Position numbers and translations under genes: made by a program | Assembly: GCA_907163375.1 (NCBI GenBank) | Contig: CAJQUW010016852.1 | Span: 310,001-374,000, forward strand | DNA length: 64,000 bases | From: Prostheceraeus crozeri | Taxonomy: Eukaryota; Platyhelminthes; Polycladida; Euryleptidae | Direction: 5' to 3' | The notes under the pieces: model-generated | The model's input: only the letters and a program-made list of their open reading frames with translations | The model's database searches: none | What the model was told of the DNA's origin: nothing | Part shown: positions 9,574-19,694 of the stretch, piece after piece | How the letters are laid out: each line of letters opens with the position of its first letter | Numbering within the stretch: the stretch's first letter is position 1

Positions 9574-9837
9574 ATAAATTTTTATCCATATTCATTTTTG
9601 TAATTATAAATTTTTATTACATTATGGTCATTTGTATTTTCCTCATGTGTATTTTTATAAATTTTTATTGCATTTGGGTCATAAACATTTTTATAATTGT
9701 ATTTTATAAATTTAAGGTACTTCCCCAAAATTTAAGGTGTTTTCCTATTTTTTTATATTTCCATTTGTATCTACCTGGGAGTGTGATGCGGTGCTGAGCG
9801 AAGCGGTGCGCCGCATTTCGCACCCTATAGTACTGAT
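9540..9837. repeat. AT-rich subterminal near-repeats and proposed Polinton right terminus
   Basis: Bases 9565-9720 repeat TATAAATTTTTAT-like units four times at irregular spacing. They are followed by a GC-rich end block (GATGCGGTGC ... GCGCCGCATTTCGCACC) that stops at CTATAGTACT (9828-9837). An AT-rich subterminal region ending in a GC-rich tip fits a Polinton inverted repeat, but its partner is outside this window. Confidence 0.4.
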
Positions 9838-11040
9838 GATCAACCTAAAACAAGTCTGAATCTCACACATGAAACAGAATTGTCAGCGCATGCACATGTA
9901 TGTCTCCTTCCGGTGGTGTGGAGCCGAACTGAGGCGGCTGAGTCAGCTAAGGCAGCTTATTGACAAAATGGCAGATAAACTAATTGAAGAAACATTTCTA
10001 TTTGAGTGTCATTTAAGAGAAGCAGCAGCACGAGGAATCGCCACTTAATACAGAAGATAAAAATTATAGGTTTTATTGAGATTGAGAACAGTTGTGGCAA
10101 TAACGAAGAACTTGCATGTTTCAGAATCAGTGGCGTAGCATGCGTTCAGACCATAGGCCTTCGCCACAAAATGGACTCCTATTTGTACACCAGACAACTT
10201 AAATAAATTTTGAGGCATTCAAAAAACTAATTCGACGTCAAATATTAATTCTAGTGAATTTTCAAGCTTGAAGTATGCATGCATGTTCAACGTTGTGGTG
10301 TGTATTACACAATTATATTACACAATGAAATGGAAGTACATGTGATAAGTCAAAACTAGAGATGTCTAAGTGATAATTGCATTGAAGTCCATGGACTGCC
10401 CTGAGCGTCTGCTTTATCATTATATGTATTATTTATTCGTCAATGCGACCGAGTCCGCTGAGCATTTTCAGCTTCAAACTACAATGAAAATGAGATGTTT
10501 TTTGCTCATGACGACCTGACAGATGCGCATTCCTCTGTGTGACTAATGCGATCTTAGTCAAAGAAACAAACAGAGCATCTCTCTAAGGGAAAGCACAATA
10601 CATGTACAATAGTTTGCTGCGTATATCACAGCCTGTCAATCACTCACGTATGTTATGGCTGTCAAGATATGCTTACTTTTTATTTCCTTGATGAGTAATT
10701 TTCATTTCGTGTTGATCTAGCTTCGTGTGATGGTTGATTTTCCGTGTACTGTTTGCGAATACTAGATAGACTCTTAGGCGACAGGTGTGGTTGATCAGCC
10801 GTTAATTAATGCTGATTATGAGATTGTTGACCGTAAATAGAATATCGCTGTTAACACCACAGTTGAAACTATGGAAGCTACATTGATGTACATCAATGAG
10901 ATTGATGCTTTATTCAATATTCAATCACGGTGTCACTGTTCCAATGTCACCACATTGTCATCACGTGTGTATAAAACTGATCTGCTTTGTCTGTTCTGTG
11001 GTTGATTCTGTTTGATGTATGAGCGTCATGCACTATCATC
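9838..11040. other. Intergenic, no gene seen
   Basis: No frame here has a recognisable domain. A short plus frame at 9968-10048 begins MADKLIEETFLFECHLREAA, which loosely recalls the start of a Harbinger nuclease, but it stops after 26 residues and has no support. The rest is AT-rich unique-looking DNA. Confidence 0.5.
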
Positions 11041-11084
11041 AAAGTGTTTGATACTTGTAGTGAAGGCAGGACACGGAAACTTGG

Positions 11085-11553
11085 TCAGTCGCGGTTAACC
11101 GGTTCAACCGCGTGGATAGGAAAAGCCAAGTGCGTGTGCGCACAAAGCAGCCAGGTCGCGGCGACCATGGCCGCTGCGGCCAAAAAATGTACGACTTTGA
11201 AAGCGACTGCGACAGCGAGCAATCGATGCCATTTGTTGAGGAAAAAATGAATGAGGAAGAGGTTTCAGCAGTTCATTATCTACTTGTCGCGGGAAGGGTT
11301 GCCAAGTGCGCGGTCTGTCATAGGCTGCAATATAGTTCACTGGTCGCCGCGACATCTTGGTTGCTTGTGCGTCGCTGAAAATCTTGATGGCCGCTACGAC
11401 CAAGTGGTCGCGTCGGGAAAGTACGTGTGCAAGAAGACGACTTTCCATTTCTGCAATCATGACTAAGCATTCTCTTTGCTGGCCGCCAAGACGTGCCCGC
11501 CGCTTAGTGTGCGCACGCCCTAACAGTCGAGTCAACCTCGCGGTTGAACCGAG
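11085..11553. repeat. GC-rich block bounded by related palindromes (possible MITE)
   Basis: A 23-bp near-palindrome, CGCGGTTAACCGG then TTCAACCGCG (11090-11112), lies at one end, and the related palindrome CTCGCGGTTGAACCGAG (11537-11553) at the other. Just inside, the two ends share an inverted GTGTGCGCAC-like block (about 11132 and 11506). Internal GCGGCGACC motifs recur in both orientations. The block is much more GC-rich than its surroundings. No clear target duplication was found, so the element status is uncertain. Confidence 0.35.
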
Positions 11554-11950
11554 AGATGGGTAGGCAAATGTATAATTCGAGTCATAGACTCTTCATTGTT
11601 GTCAACAGCGCATTGAAAAAAATTCCCATGCAGAAATCGGTTTGTCTCAGTGTCCAATGAGATACGCTTGTGTATCAGGTAGCTGAGGCGACGCAGATGG
11701 GTGCATGCTTCAACCAACAATGCAAGCAACGACTATAGTGCTAGCAGCTGCGGTAAGAAAACAAGCAGGCATGAGTTGGAACAGCGGATCTCGCAGTGCA
11801 GCCTGTTGCAAACAGTTCGACATTATTATCAAGGACGGAAAAAATTATCGCAATGCAAACTGTGTGAGAGGACCCATGCAAGTTTCCACGAACAAATATG
11901 ATAGCTGTTGTATGCAATCTAATTGACAATACGTGCATATGACAGTCTGT
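11554..11950. other. Intergenic, nothing recognised
   Basis: Short frames on both strands overlap each other and show no motif. I see no repeat pair here. Confidence 0.5.
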
Positions 11951-12119
11951 GGGTGGAATCTAGTGTGGAGACTTAAGTCGAGATTAAGGAAATCGCGGCT
12001 TAAATCAGGACTAAAGTCTAGCTTCGTATCCAATGCCACGATTTTGACATAAGCTGAGCTTAAGATAGCCAAGTTAAGTCGCGATATTTAAGTCACGATT
12101 TTGGCGGCTTAAGGCAAGA

Positions 12120-12350
12120 AGCAGCATTGATCGAATACAAAAATCCAATCAGCAAAGATTATTCATGCAAAGATTACGAATTGATAGGGCTCAAGACGTG
12201 GTTATTGTTTGTGCGTGTCTACATAATTTGGCAAAGAAATGCCAATGTGATGCGGAAAATGAAGATGCAAATCCAAGTGAAGAACACTCCAATGGATCCG
12301 ATCATGTTGTAGCATCTTATGAAAATTCAAATAGGGGTGTGACTGTCAGA
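12120..12350 (+). pseudogene. Harbinger DDE nuclease, C-terminal remnant
   Basis: In the frame starting near 12165 the product reads RAQDVVIVCACLHNLAKKCQ and then an acidic tail. The VIVCACLHNLA block is the conserved C-terminal ACxxLHN motif of PIF/Harbinger nucleases, just after the catalytic Glu helix. The catalytic Asp and Glu regions are missing, so the gene has lost nearly all of its 5' part. It lies just inside the left end of the host Harbinger and about 135 bp before the Gypsy insertion. Confidence 0.6.
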
Positions 12351-12484
12351 AGCCAAGTTACTTTTCAGTATTTTTGAACTTGTACTATAAGCTAATATGT
12401 ATTGTGATGGAGCTACTGTAGGGCCAATAGTATCATTATGTCCAAAAGATAATATTATGCTTGCAATGTTATGTATTATATCAT

Positions 12485-12647
12485 TGTGCCGGTCTGTGCA
12501 CCAGTAACTTAATAAATGTACATGTGTACAAGACAGAACACTCAAATTCGTTAGCACGCTATAAGCGATCGAAAGTGTATTGACAAAATCGCAAGAATAC
12601 AAACAGGGACATTTGATCAATATAAACAAAACATAGAGATCGGCACA
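12485..12647 (-). repeat. Gypsy 3' LTR
   Basis: It begins TGTGCCGGTCTGTGC and ends ATCGGCACA on the plus strand. The first and last bases make a short inverted repeat (TGTGCCG / CGGCACA). It is 163 bp, as is its partner at 16953. It is the 3' LTR because the element reads on the minus strand. Confidence 0.9.
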
Positions 12648-12662
12648 CTTCCCCTTTTGTCT
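12648..12662 (-). promoter_or_regulatory. Gypsy polypurine tract
   Basis: Directly before the 3' LTR the minus strand reads ACAAAAGGGGAAG, a purine run of the kind used to prime plus-strand DNA. Confidence 0.7.
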
Positions 12663-12783
12663 GGAGAAAGTAGGCCCTTAGTCAGGCGAAAGCAAAAACG
12701 CAGTTTCAGTCCCAATCTCCGGCAAATTCATAGCACGGTCGTATCTCAAGACGCAAGTAGGAAACAGTCATAGTTATTACCTC

Positions 12784-13230
12784 TTACGACGACAGGTCAG
12801 TCTCATAGTCGTCAAGGTACCGCGGTGGGTTCCGCGTCCGTCCCGGGCGACTTCTCGCGGTCGGCTGATCTTCTCCTCTCCTTGGTCGTCCTCGCGCATG
12901 TACGAGTATTTGTCTGCATCGCTTGCGAATCTCTCCCACTGCGTCAACGGTTCCACCTGTTTGTCCGACTTCTCCTCTGATCACGTCTACGGTCCCACCA
13001 ATTCGTCCGACGTCTCTCCCGACAGCGTCTCTCGTCCCACCGCTTCGTTCGACTTCTCCTCCGGTCGCGTCTACGGACGGAATACTCACCGTTCCTCCAC
13101 CTTCTGAATCGTACGCAATCTCGAGGTACTCGTCGAAGTCGCACTCTTTCCACCTTGGATTCAGGTTGTATTGGTTTATCACGGAACTTCGTCCTCCCGG
13201 GAACTGGACTCGATAGGTGGCATCACCCAC
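12784..13230 (-). pseudogene. Gypsy 3' coding tail with short repeats (fossil)
   Basis: This minus frame begins TYRVQFPGGRSSVINQYNL, which looks like the chromo- or GPY-like tail after an integrase. It then has four near-repeats built on G-GTVDA-GEVG (about residues 55-105) and an Arg-rich end. The GC-rich repeats explain the apparent frames on the other strand. There is no sign of an envelope gene. Confidence 0.45.
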
Positions 13231-13319
13231 TCTATCACCTCCCCAGGATACTCGAAATCACTTCCACTACCTCTGCGGGTATATACTTTCTGTCCTACCC
13301 CATAGCTCCTAGAAACGCA

Positions 13320-14330
13320 TTTCATCCTAGCATAGCGCTTGGCCAGACTTTGTTCCTTAACCTTTCTTGGTTCGCTATTGGTCGACAAGTGTGACTCATC
13401 TCCCTACCTAACAACCTCTTCACTGGTGATTCGCCGGTGGACTCATTGAATGTACTCCTAATATCATACAACGCCTTCTGGAGTCTGCGCTCAAAAGAAA
13501 CCTCTGGATGGGACAATCTCATTCTAGAGATCCTTGATTTCAGAGTCCTATGCATTCTCTCAACAGCGCCGTTCGCCTGAGGATAGTAAACGGAAGAACA
13601 ATGATGAGCAACTCCACATCTTCTCAAAAAATCTTCAAACTCAACGCTTTTGAAGGCAGTGCCGTTATCAGAAATGATTCTTTCGGTCATACCGAAAAGA
13701 GCAAAAATCCTCCTTGAGTTCAATAATGATATGTCGAGAAGAGCCGTTAGGGATTGGAATAGCAAAAGGATATCGGGAATGCAGATCTATCGCAGTGAGC
13801 AAAGTTTTATCTTCAGTGGATTCACTCGGTCCGGTCAGGTCTATGGCTACGGCCCGCCAAGGTTCATCTTCTTTGTCTGCCACTGGCGTCATTCTCGACT
13901 TGTCCGGAGAACCGCTTCGAGAGCAAGCGTCACATGGCTCACACAAAGTTTTGATATCAGATGCTAACCCTGGCCAGTACACGAGAGGTCTAAGCGCCGC
14001 TTTCATTTTGCTAACACCGATGTGGCCCTGGTGGTACTCCTGAAGCAGTTTGGAACGTAAACTCAAAGGGATAATAAGAGTATCACCCTTAAAGATCAGG
14101 AAACGATCCCTCATCCATTTCACTGACAACTCATCTCGAAAAGCAGAAAAATTTCGGACTTCCTTCAGATCAATTCCCCTCCATTGCTTGGAAATAGTCT
14201 CAGCTAGCCTACACAACTCCGGGTCCTTGGCTGACTTTTCCGCCACCTCTGAGATTTCAATTGGTATCACATCTCGAATAAAACAAAGAGTCACGTCCTC
14301 CCTCTCATCATCTGTGGCCTCAGTTGAATG
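13320..14330 (-). pseudogene. Gypsy integrase (fossil)
   Basis: The zinc-binding part reads YHQGHIGVSKMKAAL and then CEPCDACSRS (HHCC). The catalytic core has WRAVAIDLTGP with the first Asp and IISDNGTAF with the second. The Glu helix region (YYPQANGAVERMHRTLKSRI) follows further down. It sits between RNase H and the 3' part of the element. Confidence 0.8.
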
Positions 14331-15761
14331 GACAGGATTTCGTGACAGAGCATCAGCCAGCTCGTTAACCTTTCCCTTAATGTGTTCAAAATCAAACGTG
14401 AAAGATTGCATGTTCATAATCCATCTTTTCAATCGCATAGATAGAACATCAACTGGCTTTTCCAGTAGTCTCAACAAAGGTAAATGATCGGTCTGAACCT
14501 TAAAATTGCGTCCAATCAGAAAATTCCGTAACCTATTCAGCGCAAACAACACAACCAGGCATTCCTTCTCAACCTGCGAATACCTCCTCTCAGTGTCAGT
14601 GAGTCTACGAGAAGCGAACATGACAGCGTGTCCTCCTTGCAGTAGCACGCCACCCAATCCATACCCAGATGCATCGCTCTGAACCACAACTTGTTTGTCT
14701 GGCTGAAAGTATCTTCGAGCGTGGATATCATTCACAACATCTTTCAGGCGCTTGAAAGCTTCATCAGCGTCAGCAGTCCAGTCCCAAGTATCGTGTGACA
14801 GCACTTGCCACAATGGCTGCAGTAGCGTACTACAGTGGAGAACATTCGAATGACAGATATAGGACGCTAGGCCTAAAAACCATCGCAATGCCGCAGCGTT
14901 CTCTGGTATCGGTGTGTTTAGGACATCATCAATCAACTTCCTGGAAACCATCACACCACTTTCAGACCACGTGTAGCCTATGAATTCAACAGACGGTTGG
15001 TGAAAAGAGCACTTGGTATGATTCAGTTTCACTCCCATGTTATCTATCCTTCTCAACACCTTCTCAAGCAGAACTGCGGACTCTTCCTCAGTATCCGAGT
15101 AGAGCAAAATGTCATCAAGGTAGCAACAAACATTAGTCAAGTCCGACAAGATTTCAGACATAAATTTCTGGAAAATTTCTGGAGAAGATGCTAGTCCGAA
15201 CGGTAATTTGTTGAACCTGAATCTTCCAAAAGGAGTGGAAAAGGTAAGTACATCCCTGCAATCCTCGGCAACGGGAATCTGCCAAAATCCGTTCTTACAA
15301 TCCAACTTAGAGAAGAAACGAGCTCTTCTGATACGACTCGTCATCTCTTCAACAGTGGGCATTTGTAGCTCAGTTCGTTTTACAAACTTATTGACATAGC
15401 GAAAATCAACACACAGTCTTACATCTCCAGACTTCTTGTAACCAACGACTATGGGGGAACACCAGTCACTTGGTTCCTTAACCTCCTCGATCACGCCATC
15501 CTTCACCATATCCTGCAACTTAGACCGTACGGGTTCATGAAGAGCAATCGGCAACCTGCGAGCCCGAAAAGAACGCTGTTCAGCACCCTCCTTCAGTACA
15601 ACACGACATGCTTTGGACATTGGAACAGAGCTCGGACCTTCAAACACAGATGATATCACCATCACGTCACCCTCCGTTCTAATAATTCCCAAACGATGAC
15701 ATAAAGCATAGCTGAGCAAAACTGGATCCTCCTCCTGACAAACAAAAAATGTAGCGGACAC
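14330..15761 (-). pseudogene. Gypsy reverse transcriptase and RNase H (fossil)
   Basis: The RT domain shows GVIEEVKEPSDWCSPIVVG, CVDFRYVNK, FFSKLDCKNGFWQIPV, FNKLPFGLASSPEIFQKFM and the catalytic CCYLDDILLYS. The RNase H part has VVVQSDASGYGLGGVLLQ, the YSQVEKECLVVLFALNRLR helix and VQTDHLPLL. These are the ordered motifs of Ty3/Gypsy pol. The HIKGKVNELADALSR end of the connection region follows. Confidence 0.85.
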
Positions 15762-15773
15762 GGATTTGCTCTT

Positions 15774-16106
15774 TTACTTCACTGGCAAGTCAACGATACC
15801 TAAACAAGTCAATTTCGTTTTCCCATAGGCATTCAGGCTATTATGCACTGGCGTGATCGTATGACCATCACAAAGATTCTTTACGCATATCACATTCACG
15901 AAAGCACCTGTGTCAACCAAAGCGTCAACAGGAGTTCCATCGATTTCAACGCTACGAATCACATCCTCGACCATAGGCCTACTGGATACATGATAAATAT
16001 CTAGAGTCTCCTCAGCAAGTTTCTCGGTTTTCAAACACTCAGTGACATGGGAAACAGTAGTTCTACTTTCCGAACAGCATTTTGCATAATGGCCTTTCTT
16101 TTTCAC
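15774..16106 (-). pseudogene. Gypsy aspartic protease (fossil)
   Basis: The region holds VDALVDTGAFVNVICV, the active-site D-T-G flanked by hydrophobic residues as in retroviral pepsins. It follows the knuckle region and precedes the reverse transcriptase, as expected for Gypsy pol. Confidence 0.75.
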
Positions 16107-16865
16107 ATTTTGAGCAAACTCGATTCCGAGCGGGACAAGTGGAGCTATTGGCTAAATGTTCTGTTGAGGCGCAACGATAACAAGCACGCTTGACCTTTGA
16201 CTGATACGACTTAGCACCAGAAAAGTCGCTCCGACCTGACTTGGAGTCCTGCTTAACTTCATTGTTCAGAAAAAAACGTTGGGCTTGGTAGGCCTACTCT
16301 CGCTTGAGTGAACAGCATTAACTTCTGCCTTAGTTTGAAGATCAACCTTGACCGTGTCAGCGCGAGCAGTCTCCCATGCTTCAGCCATTCGTAAAGCTAG
16401 CTCAAAAGTCAATGTACTAGGGTCTTATGGCAAGAGCCGCTCGCCCAGCCTATAATCACGTACACCCATCACGAGAACATCCCTTAACAAGCTGGCCTTA
16501 TCGTTAGTGTAACCACAGTCGTGCACCATCCTACGGAGACGACAAGCAAACTGACCTGCACTTTCACTATCTTTCTGTGAAGCGTGAATATAATCTCTCC
16601 TACGGATAACCAAAGAAGAACTAATTTGGAAATAACTATCCATGCGGTCAACTATTTCAGCATACGTCGATTTCGGGTCTGGTAAGCCGTCAAGAACACT
16701 CAAACCATCCCTACCTAGACACATCTCTAGCAAAGCTGGCTTCTCCTTATCATCCACAGAGTGGATAGAGCAGTAATTACCAAATGATCTCTTAAAGTAA
16801 CGCCAGTCCTCAGCATTAGGATTAGCGGGCAACTCCGGCTGTCTAATAATTCCAACCATAATCAC
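16100..16865 (-). pseudogene. Gypsy gag region with zinc knuckles (fossil)
   Basis: The start MIMVGIIRQPELPANPNAED lies about 90 bp inside the 5' LTR. A retrotransposon gag-type helical domain follows (WRYFKRSFGNYC, then YFQISSSLVIRRRDYIHA and GQFACRLRRMVHDCG). Cys/His clusters of the zinc-knuckle type lie towards 16100. This region forms the particle and binds RNA. It is broken. Confidence 0.7.
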
Positions 16866-16934
16866 AATAGGTAAACGAGAATTATTTGGATAGATAGCAA
16901 ATGATATTATTAAGGAGATCTCAAAATATCAGTT

Positions 16935-16952
16935 TTATTCTGACACCATAAA
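16935..16952 (-). promoter_or_regulatory. Gypsy primer binding site
   Basis: Next to the 5' LTR, the minus strand reads TTTATGGTGTCAGAATAAAA. The TGGTGTCAGAA core is complementary to a tRNA 3' end of the type TTCTGACACCA. The tRNA identity is inferred and was not searched. Confidence 0.65.
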
Positions 16953-17115
16953 TGTGCCGGTCTATGCACCGGTAACTTAATAAATGTACATGTGTACAAG
17001 ACAGAACACTCAAATTCGTTAGCACGCTATAAGCGATCGAAAGTGTATTGACAAAATCGCAAGAATACAAACAAGGGCATTTGATCAATATAAACAAAAC
17101 ATAGAGATCGGCACA
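16953..17115 (-). repeat. Gypsy 5' LTR
   Basis: This is the partner of the LTR at 12485, with about four differences in 163 bp. At only 163 bp it is short for the family, which fits small Metaviridae. It would hold the promoter for the minus-strand transcript. Confidence 0.9.
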
Positions 17116-17242
17116 ATCATGCTACCAGTACACAGACCATGCTTACTGAAAAGAAGTATTGGTGATTATCATGATTATAATGCCATACATGACTATTACG
17201 ATTCATAATTACTCGTCATTATTTATGATACCAATACACATA

Positions 17243-18669
17243 CAGGGTGAGTCAGAATAGTGGACCCGAAATTAATACCCAAAATAAAAGTCATCACAAG
17301 TTAGATATATTTTTATAAACTCGGGAAAAATTTCAGGAATGTAAATGTCACTCGCATTTCACATTTCGAAGTGCTCCTCATTAACATCTATGGCTTTCTG
17401 AACGCGAACACGGAAATTATTCATACTTCTCCGAATCATATCTTGAGGTATTTGCTGCAGCTCTTCTGCGATCCTGTGGCCTAAGGCATGGACACTGGGA
17501 TACAAAAAACCTGCAGTTGGATAGAGCTGTTGGCGTAAGTAGGCCCACAACCAGTAATCGCAGGGTGTTAGGTCGGGAGACCTTGCGGGCCATTCAATGG
17601 GGCCTCTCCGACCTATCCACCTTCCATCCAAATTTTCGTTTAAGAATTGACGCACACGAAGAGAATAATGCGGAGGAGCTCCGTCTTGTTGAAACAATCG
17701 TGATCTTCCAATTCCATGCGAAAAATTTGGCAAAACCTTTTCCCGGAGCACTTCAAGATATCTCTCTCCTGTCATTGTTTGTCGAGAAATGTCAAAACCA
17801 ATGCCACCATAATATCCGATGCAGGCCCACACGGTAAGTGACGGCGTATGACCTGGGTTTTCACACAGGACTTGGGGATTGTGGGTTCCCCAGTAGTGGA
17901 CGTTGTGTTTATTGACCGCACTGTTGAGATGAAATACGCATTCATCTGAGAAACACAACTTGCGCGAAAAGGCTGGATCGTCGTTGAACCTCTGGTGCAT
18001 TATTTGTGCAAATTGTAACCGCCTATCAGCGTCGCCGTCATACAAAAGCTGACAATAGAGTGGTTTGAACGGGTGGAATTTTTCTTCTTTCAGGATTCTG
18101 ACGACCGAAGACTGAGACGTACCAACCTCATCAGCAATACCTCTTGTCGATGCACGGGGATTCTCATTTACCAACGCCAAAACGTTCTCCTTGTTCTCTC
18201 CAACTGTTTCGGTGCTTCGGCGACCAGATCTGGACCTGTCATTCACACTTCCTGCCTCAAATAACCTTTTCTTCCACTTATGAATTGTGCTCCTTTCTGG
18301 CGCTTCTTTACCAAACTTATCCTCAAACAACCTGCGACTTTCTTCCGCGTTTTCATAAGTAATACACCAAGATACTAAATAAACCTTTTTTTCGATAGTG
18401 TAAGCCATCTCATAAATTCAAATCCAATAACTAAAACAAACAAATTATATCAAATAACTAAAACAAACAAATTATATCAAATAAATGATAATATAGATAA
18501 TAATTAATTCAAACAATATAGCGTAACATAGAGTAATTTAGATAGAATAGAATAGAATAATGTTTTATGTTTCATAGAATATTGTTTAGATGTTGAAGCA
18601 CGTTTATTCCTTGGCTTTATCTGCCGCAATCTCGATGGAAACTCGGGTCCACTATTCTGACTCACCCTG
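17243..18669 (-). mobile_element. Intact-looking DD41D mariner-like transposon
   Basis: The ends are perfect 27-bp inverted repeats (17243-17269 and 18643-18669, starting CAGGGTGAGTCAG), flanked by TA (17241-17242 and 18670-18671). The 1427-bp element has one complete transposase gene on the minus strand. It lies 126 bp from the Gypsy 5' LTR, inside the Harbinger relic. Perfect ends and an unbroken gene point to a recent insertion. Confidence 0.92.
17359..18408 (-). CDS. Mariner-type transposase, DD41D
   Basis: The 349-residue product starts at an ATG. Residues 1-110 hold two helix-turn-helix regions (STIHKWKKRLFEAGSV, and RGIADEVGTSQSSVVRILKE). The catalytic core follows: Asp155 in LCFSDECVFHLN, Asp242 in FQQDGAPPHYSL and Asp284 in ARSPDLTPCDYWLW. 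There are 41 residues between the last two, so the triad is DD41D, unlike DD34D mariners or DD34E Tc1. The enzyme would bind the 27-bp ends and move the element by cut and paste into TA. Length and motifs are complete, with no stop or shift. Similar DD41D groups are known (rosa, Visitor); which is closest needs a search. Confidence 0.92.
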   Translation of the reverse strand: MAYTIEKKVYLVSWCITYENAEESRRLFEDKFGKEAPERSTIHKWKKRLFEAGSVNDRSRSGRRSTETVGENKENVLALVNENPRASTRGIADEVGTSQSSVVRILKEEKFHPFKPLYCQLLYDGDADRRLQFAQIMHQRFNDDPAFSRKLCFSDECVFHLNSAVNKHNVHYWGTHNPQVLCENPGHTPSLTVWACIGYYGGIGFDISRQTMTGERYLEVLREKVLPNFSHGIGRSRLFQQDGAPPHYSLRVRQFLNENLDGRWIGRRGPIEWPARSPDLTPCDYWLWAYLRQQLYPTAGFLYPSVHALGHRIAEELQQIPQDMIRRSMNNFRVRVQKAIDVNEEHFEM

Positions 18670-18950
18670 TACTATGCTTTCTGACAAGATCCATTCTTAA
18701 GAAATGATCCCGAATGAAACCCTTTAATGCATAAATTAAAAACGGTCCAATCCACGAAGAAGATCTATTTCAAAACATAGAAATCACATTTGATGAAAAT
18801 TGGATTCGCTGTTGAAAATGTCATCGTTCTTTTTAAGATTTTCTAGCTTGATTTCTTGAATTTTCAGCTTGTTTTCAATATTTTAGCCTGTAACACTGCA
18901 TGTTATTTCATTATTTCTACTTCACGGAGTAACTTTTCGCGTTTACACGT

Positions 18951-19548
18951 CTAGTAATAAATAAATGCACAATTTGCTTGATCGGCAGTCCTCTTGGCCA
19001 ACTTCTCGGTCTTGTCGAGCTTCAACCTTTTTGCATGAGTCGGAACTGGAGTATCACATTCTGAATCTATGTCTATTACTGGCCTGGAGATAGATTTATC
19101 CACATTGGTAGTTGATGTTTGCGGAAGGTCAGGTGAATGAATAGGAGCGGAATATGCGTCACAATCGTTGTTACTATCCAAGGGATGAACTTGATTTGGG
19201 ATTATTGCCAGAACCCTCCTGTTCAGATCGTTCATATCGCCTGCTGCAGAATGTCCACCACCAGTCTTGAACTTCTCCTTCCTAATATATTTTGCTGCCG
19301 CCTTCTTTGTTGAGAATTTCAAATTTTTCCAGCATTGCTTGAGTTGAGTATGTGTCCTCGTTCTGTTCGGAAAGTCATTATTATACTCAAGTTCTATTGT
19401 TTTCCAGCAATTCTCTCTATCTGCCAGTAGTGGCGTCCGTTTTCTTGTTTTCGATAACTGATCGATACTTCTGCACCAGTTGTGTAATGACGTCCTTCTC
19501 ATCATTACAGAAGTTTTCTTTCCACTTAGACTCATCTCGCTCAGCCAT
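18951..19548 (-). pseudogene. Harbinger Myb/SANT-like DNA-binding protein, frameshifted
   Basis: An ATG at 19548 opens MAERDESKWKENFCNDEKDV ... YRSVIENKKTDATTGR. The frame then stops, and the downstream frame continues ENCWKTIELEYNNDF ... QLKQCWKNLKFSTKKAA, a zeste/MSANTD-type Myb/SANT domain. The conserved Trp residues and the basic KYIRKEKFKTGGG end are seen. The shift coincides with the border of the 276-bp duplication at 19419, so duplication and damage may be linked. These proteins help Harbinger nucleases bind DNA and enter the nucleus. An acidic linker and a basic THAKRLKLDK tail follow. Confidence 0.7.
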
Positions 19549-19694
19549 GATAGCTTGTGTTGACCAGACGAAACAAAGTTGTATTATGCACTTTTGAATT
19601 TGACACCGCTGTTGTGCGGAAATATGAGTCAGTCAGATCTAACCTCGTTGCTAAGATGACAGAGGTTTAACTCTGGCTTAGTTAATTCGCTTAC
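19419..19694. repeat. 276-bp direct repeat, copy 1
   Basis: The segment from ATCTGCCAGTAGTGG to AATTCGCTTAC recurs at 20211-20486 with about four differences. It covers the 5' coding end and upstream region of the Myb/SANT gene. Confidence 0.85.

Larger units (their letters stand above)
1..9837. mobile_element. Polinton/Maverick (adintovirus-like) element, broken, left end outside window
   Basis: The stretch holds a full Polinton-type gene set: a PolB-like region, an A32-like packaging ATPase, a double-jelly-roll capsid locus, pVI-like and pX-like small proteins, a retroviral-type integrase with a C-terminal SH3-like region, and an adenain-like cysteine protease. Early-type genes (polymerase, ATPase, zinc finger) and the protease lie on the minus strand; fibre, capsid and integrase loci lie on the plus strand. 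The right end is placed near 9837, where a GC-rich terminus reads, on the other strand, AGTACTATAGGGTG; Polintons commonly begin with AG. This end is an inference because the left end is outside the window. The copy is a fossil, with roughly ten breaks spread over most genes. The proteins are still easily recognised, so it is not very old. Confidence 0.85.
12485..17115 (-). mobile_element. Ty3/Gypsy LTR retrotransposon, broken, inserted in the Harbinger
   Basis: Two 163-bp LTRs (12485-12647 and 16953-17115) start TG and end CA and flank a 4.3-kb interior read on the minus strand. The 5-bp sequence ATCAT is duplicated at both sides (12480-12484, 17116-17120). The domain order is gag with zinc knuckles, aspartic protease, reverse transcriptase, RNase H and integrase, which is the Gypsy order. 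The LTRs differ at about four positions by eye, so the insertion is fairly young. The coding interior is broken at about four or five places and should be read as a fossil. Confidence 0.9.

Noticed and set aside
11104-11535. 143-codon minus frame in the GC-rich block
   Set aside because: Open by base composition; Arg/His/Ala-rich without a domain, and inside a likely repeat.
12898-13216. Plus-strand frames rich in Pro, Ser and Thr
   Set aside because: They mirror the GC-rich short repeats of the Gypsy 3' tail on the minus strand and carry no motif.
13650-15400. Several plus-strand frames of 60-145 codons
   Set aside because: They lie opposite the Gypsy polymerase region, whose motifs are all on the minus strand.
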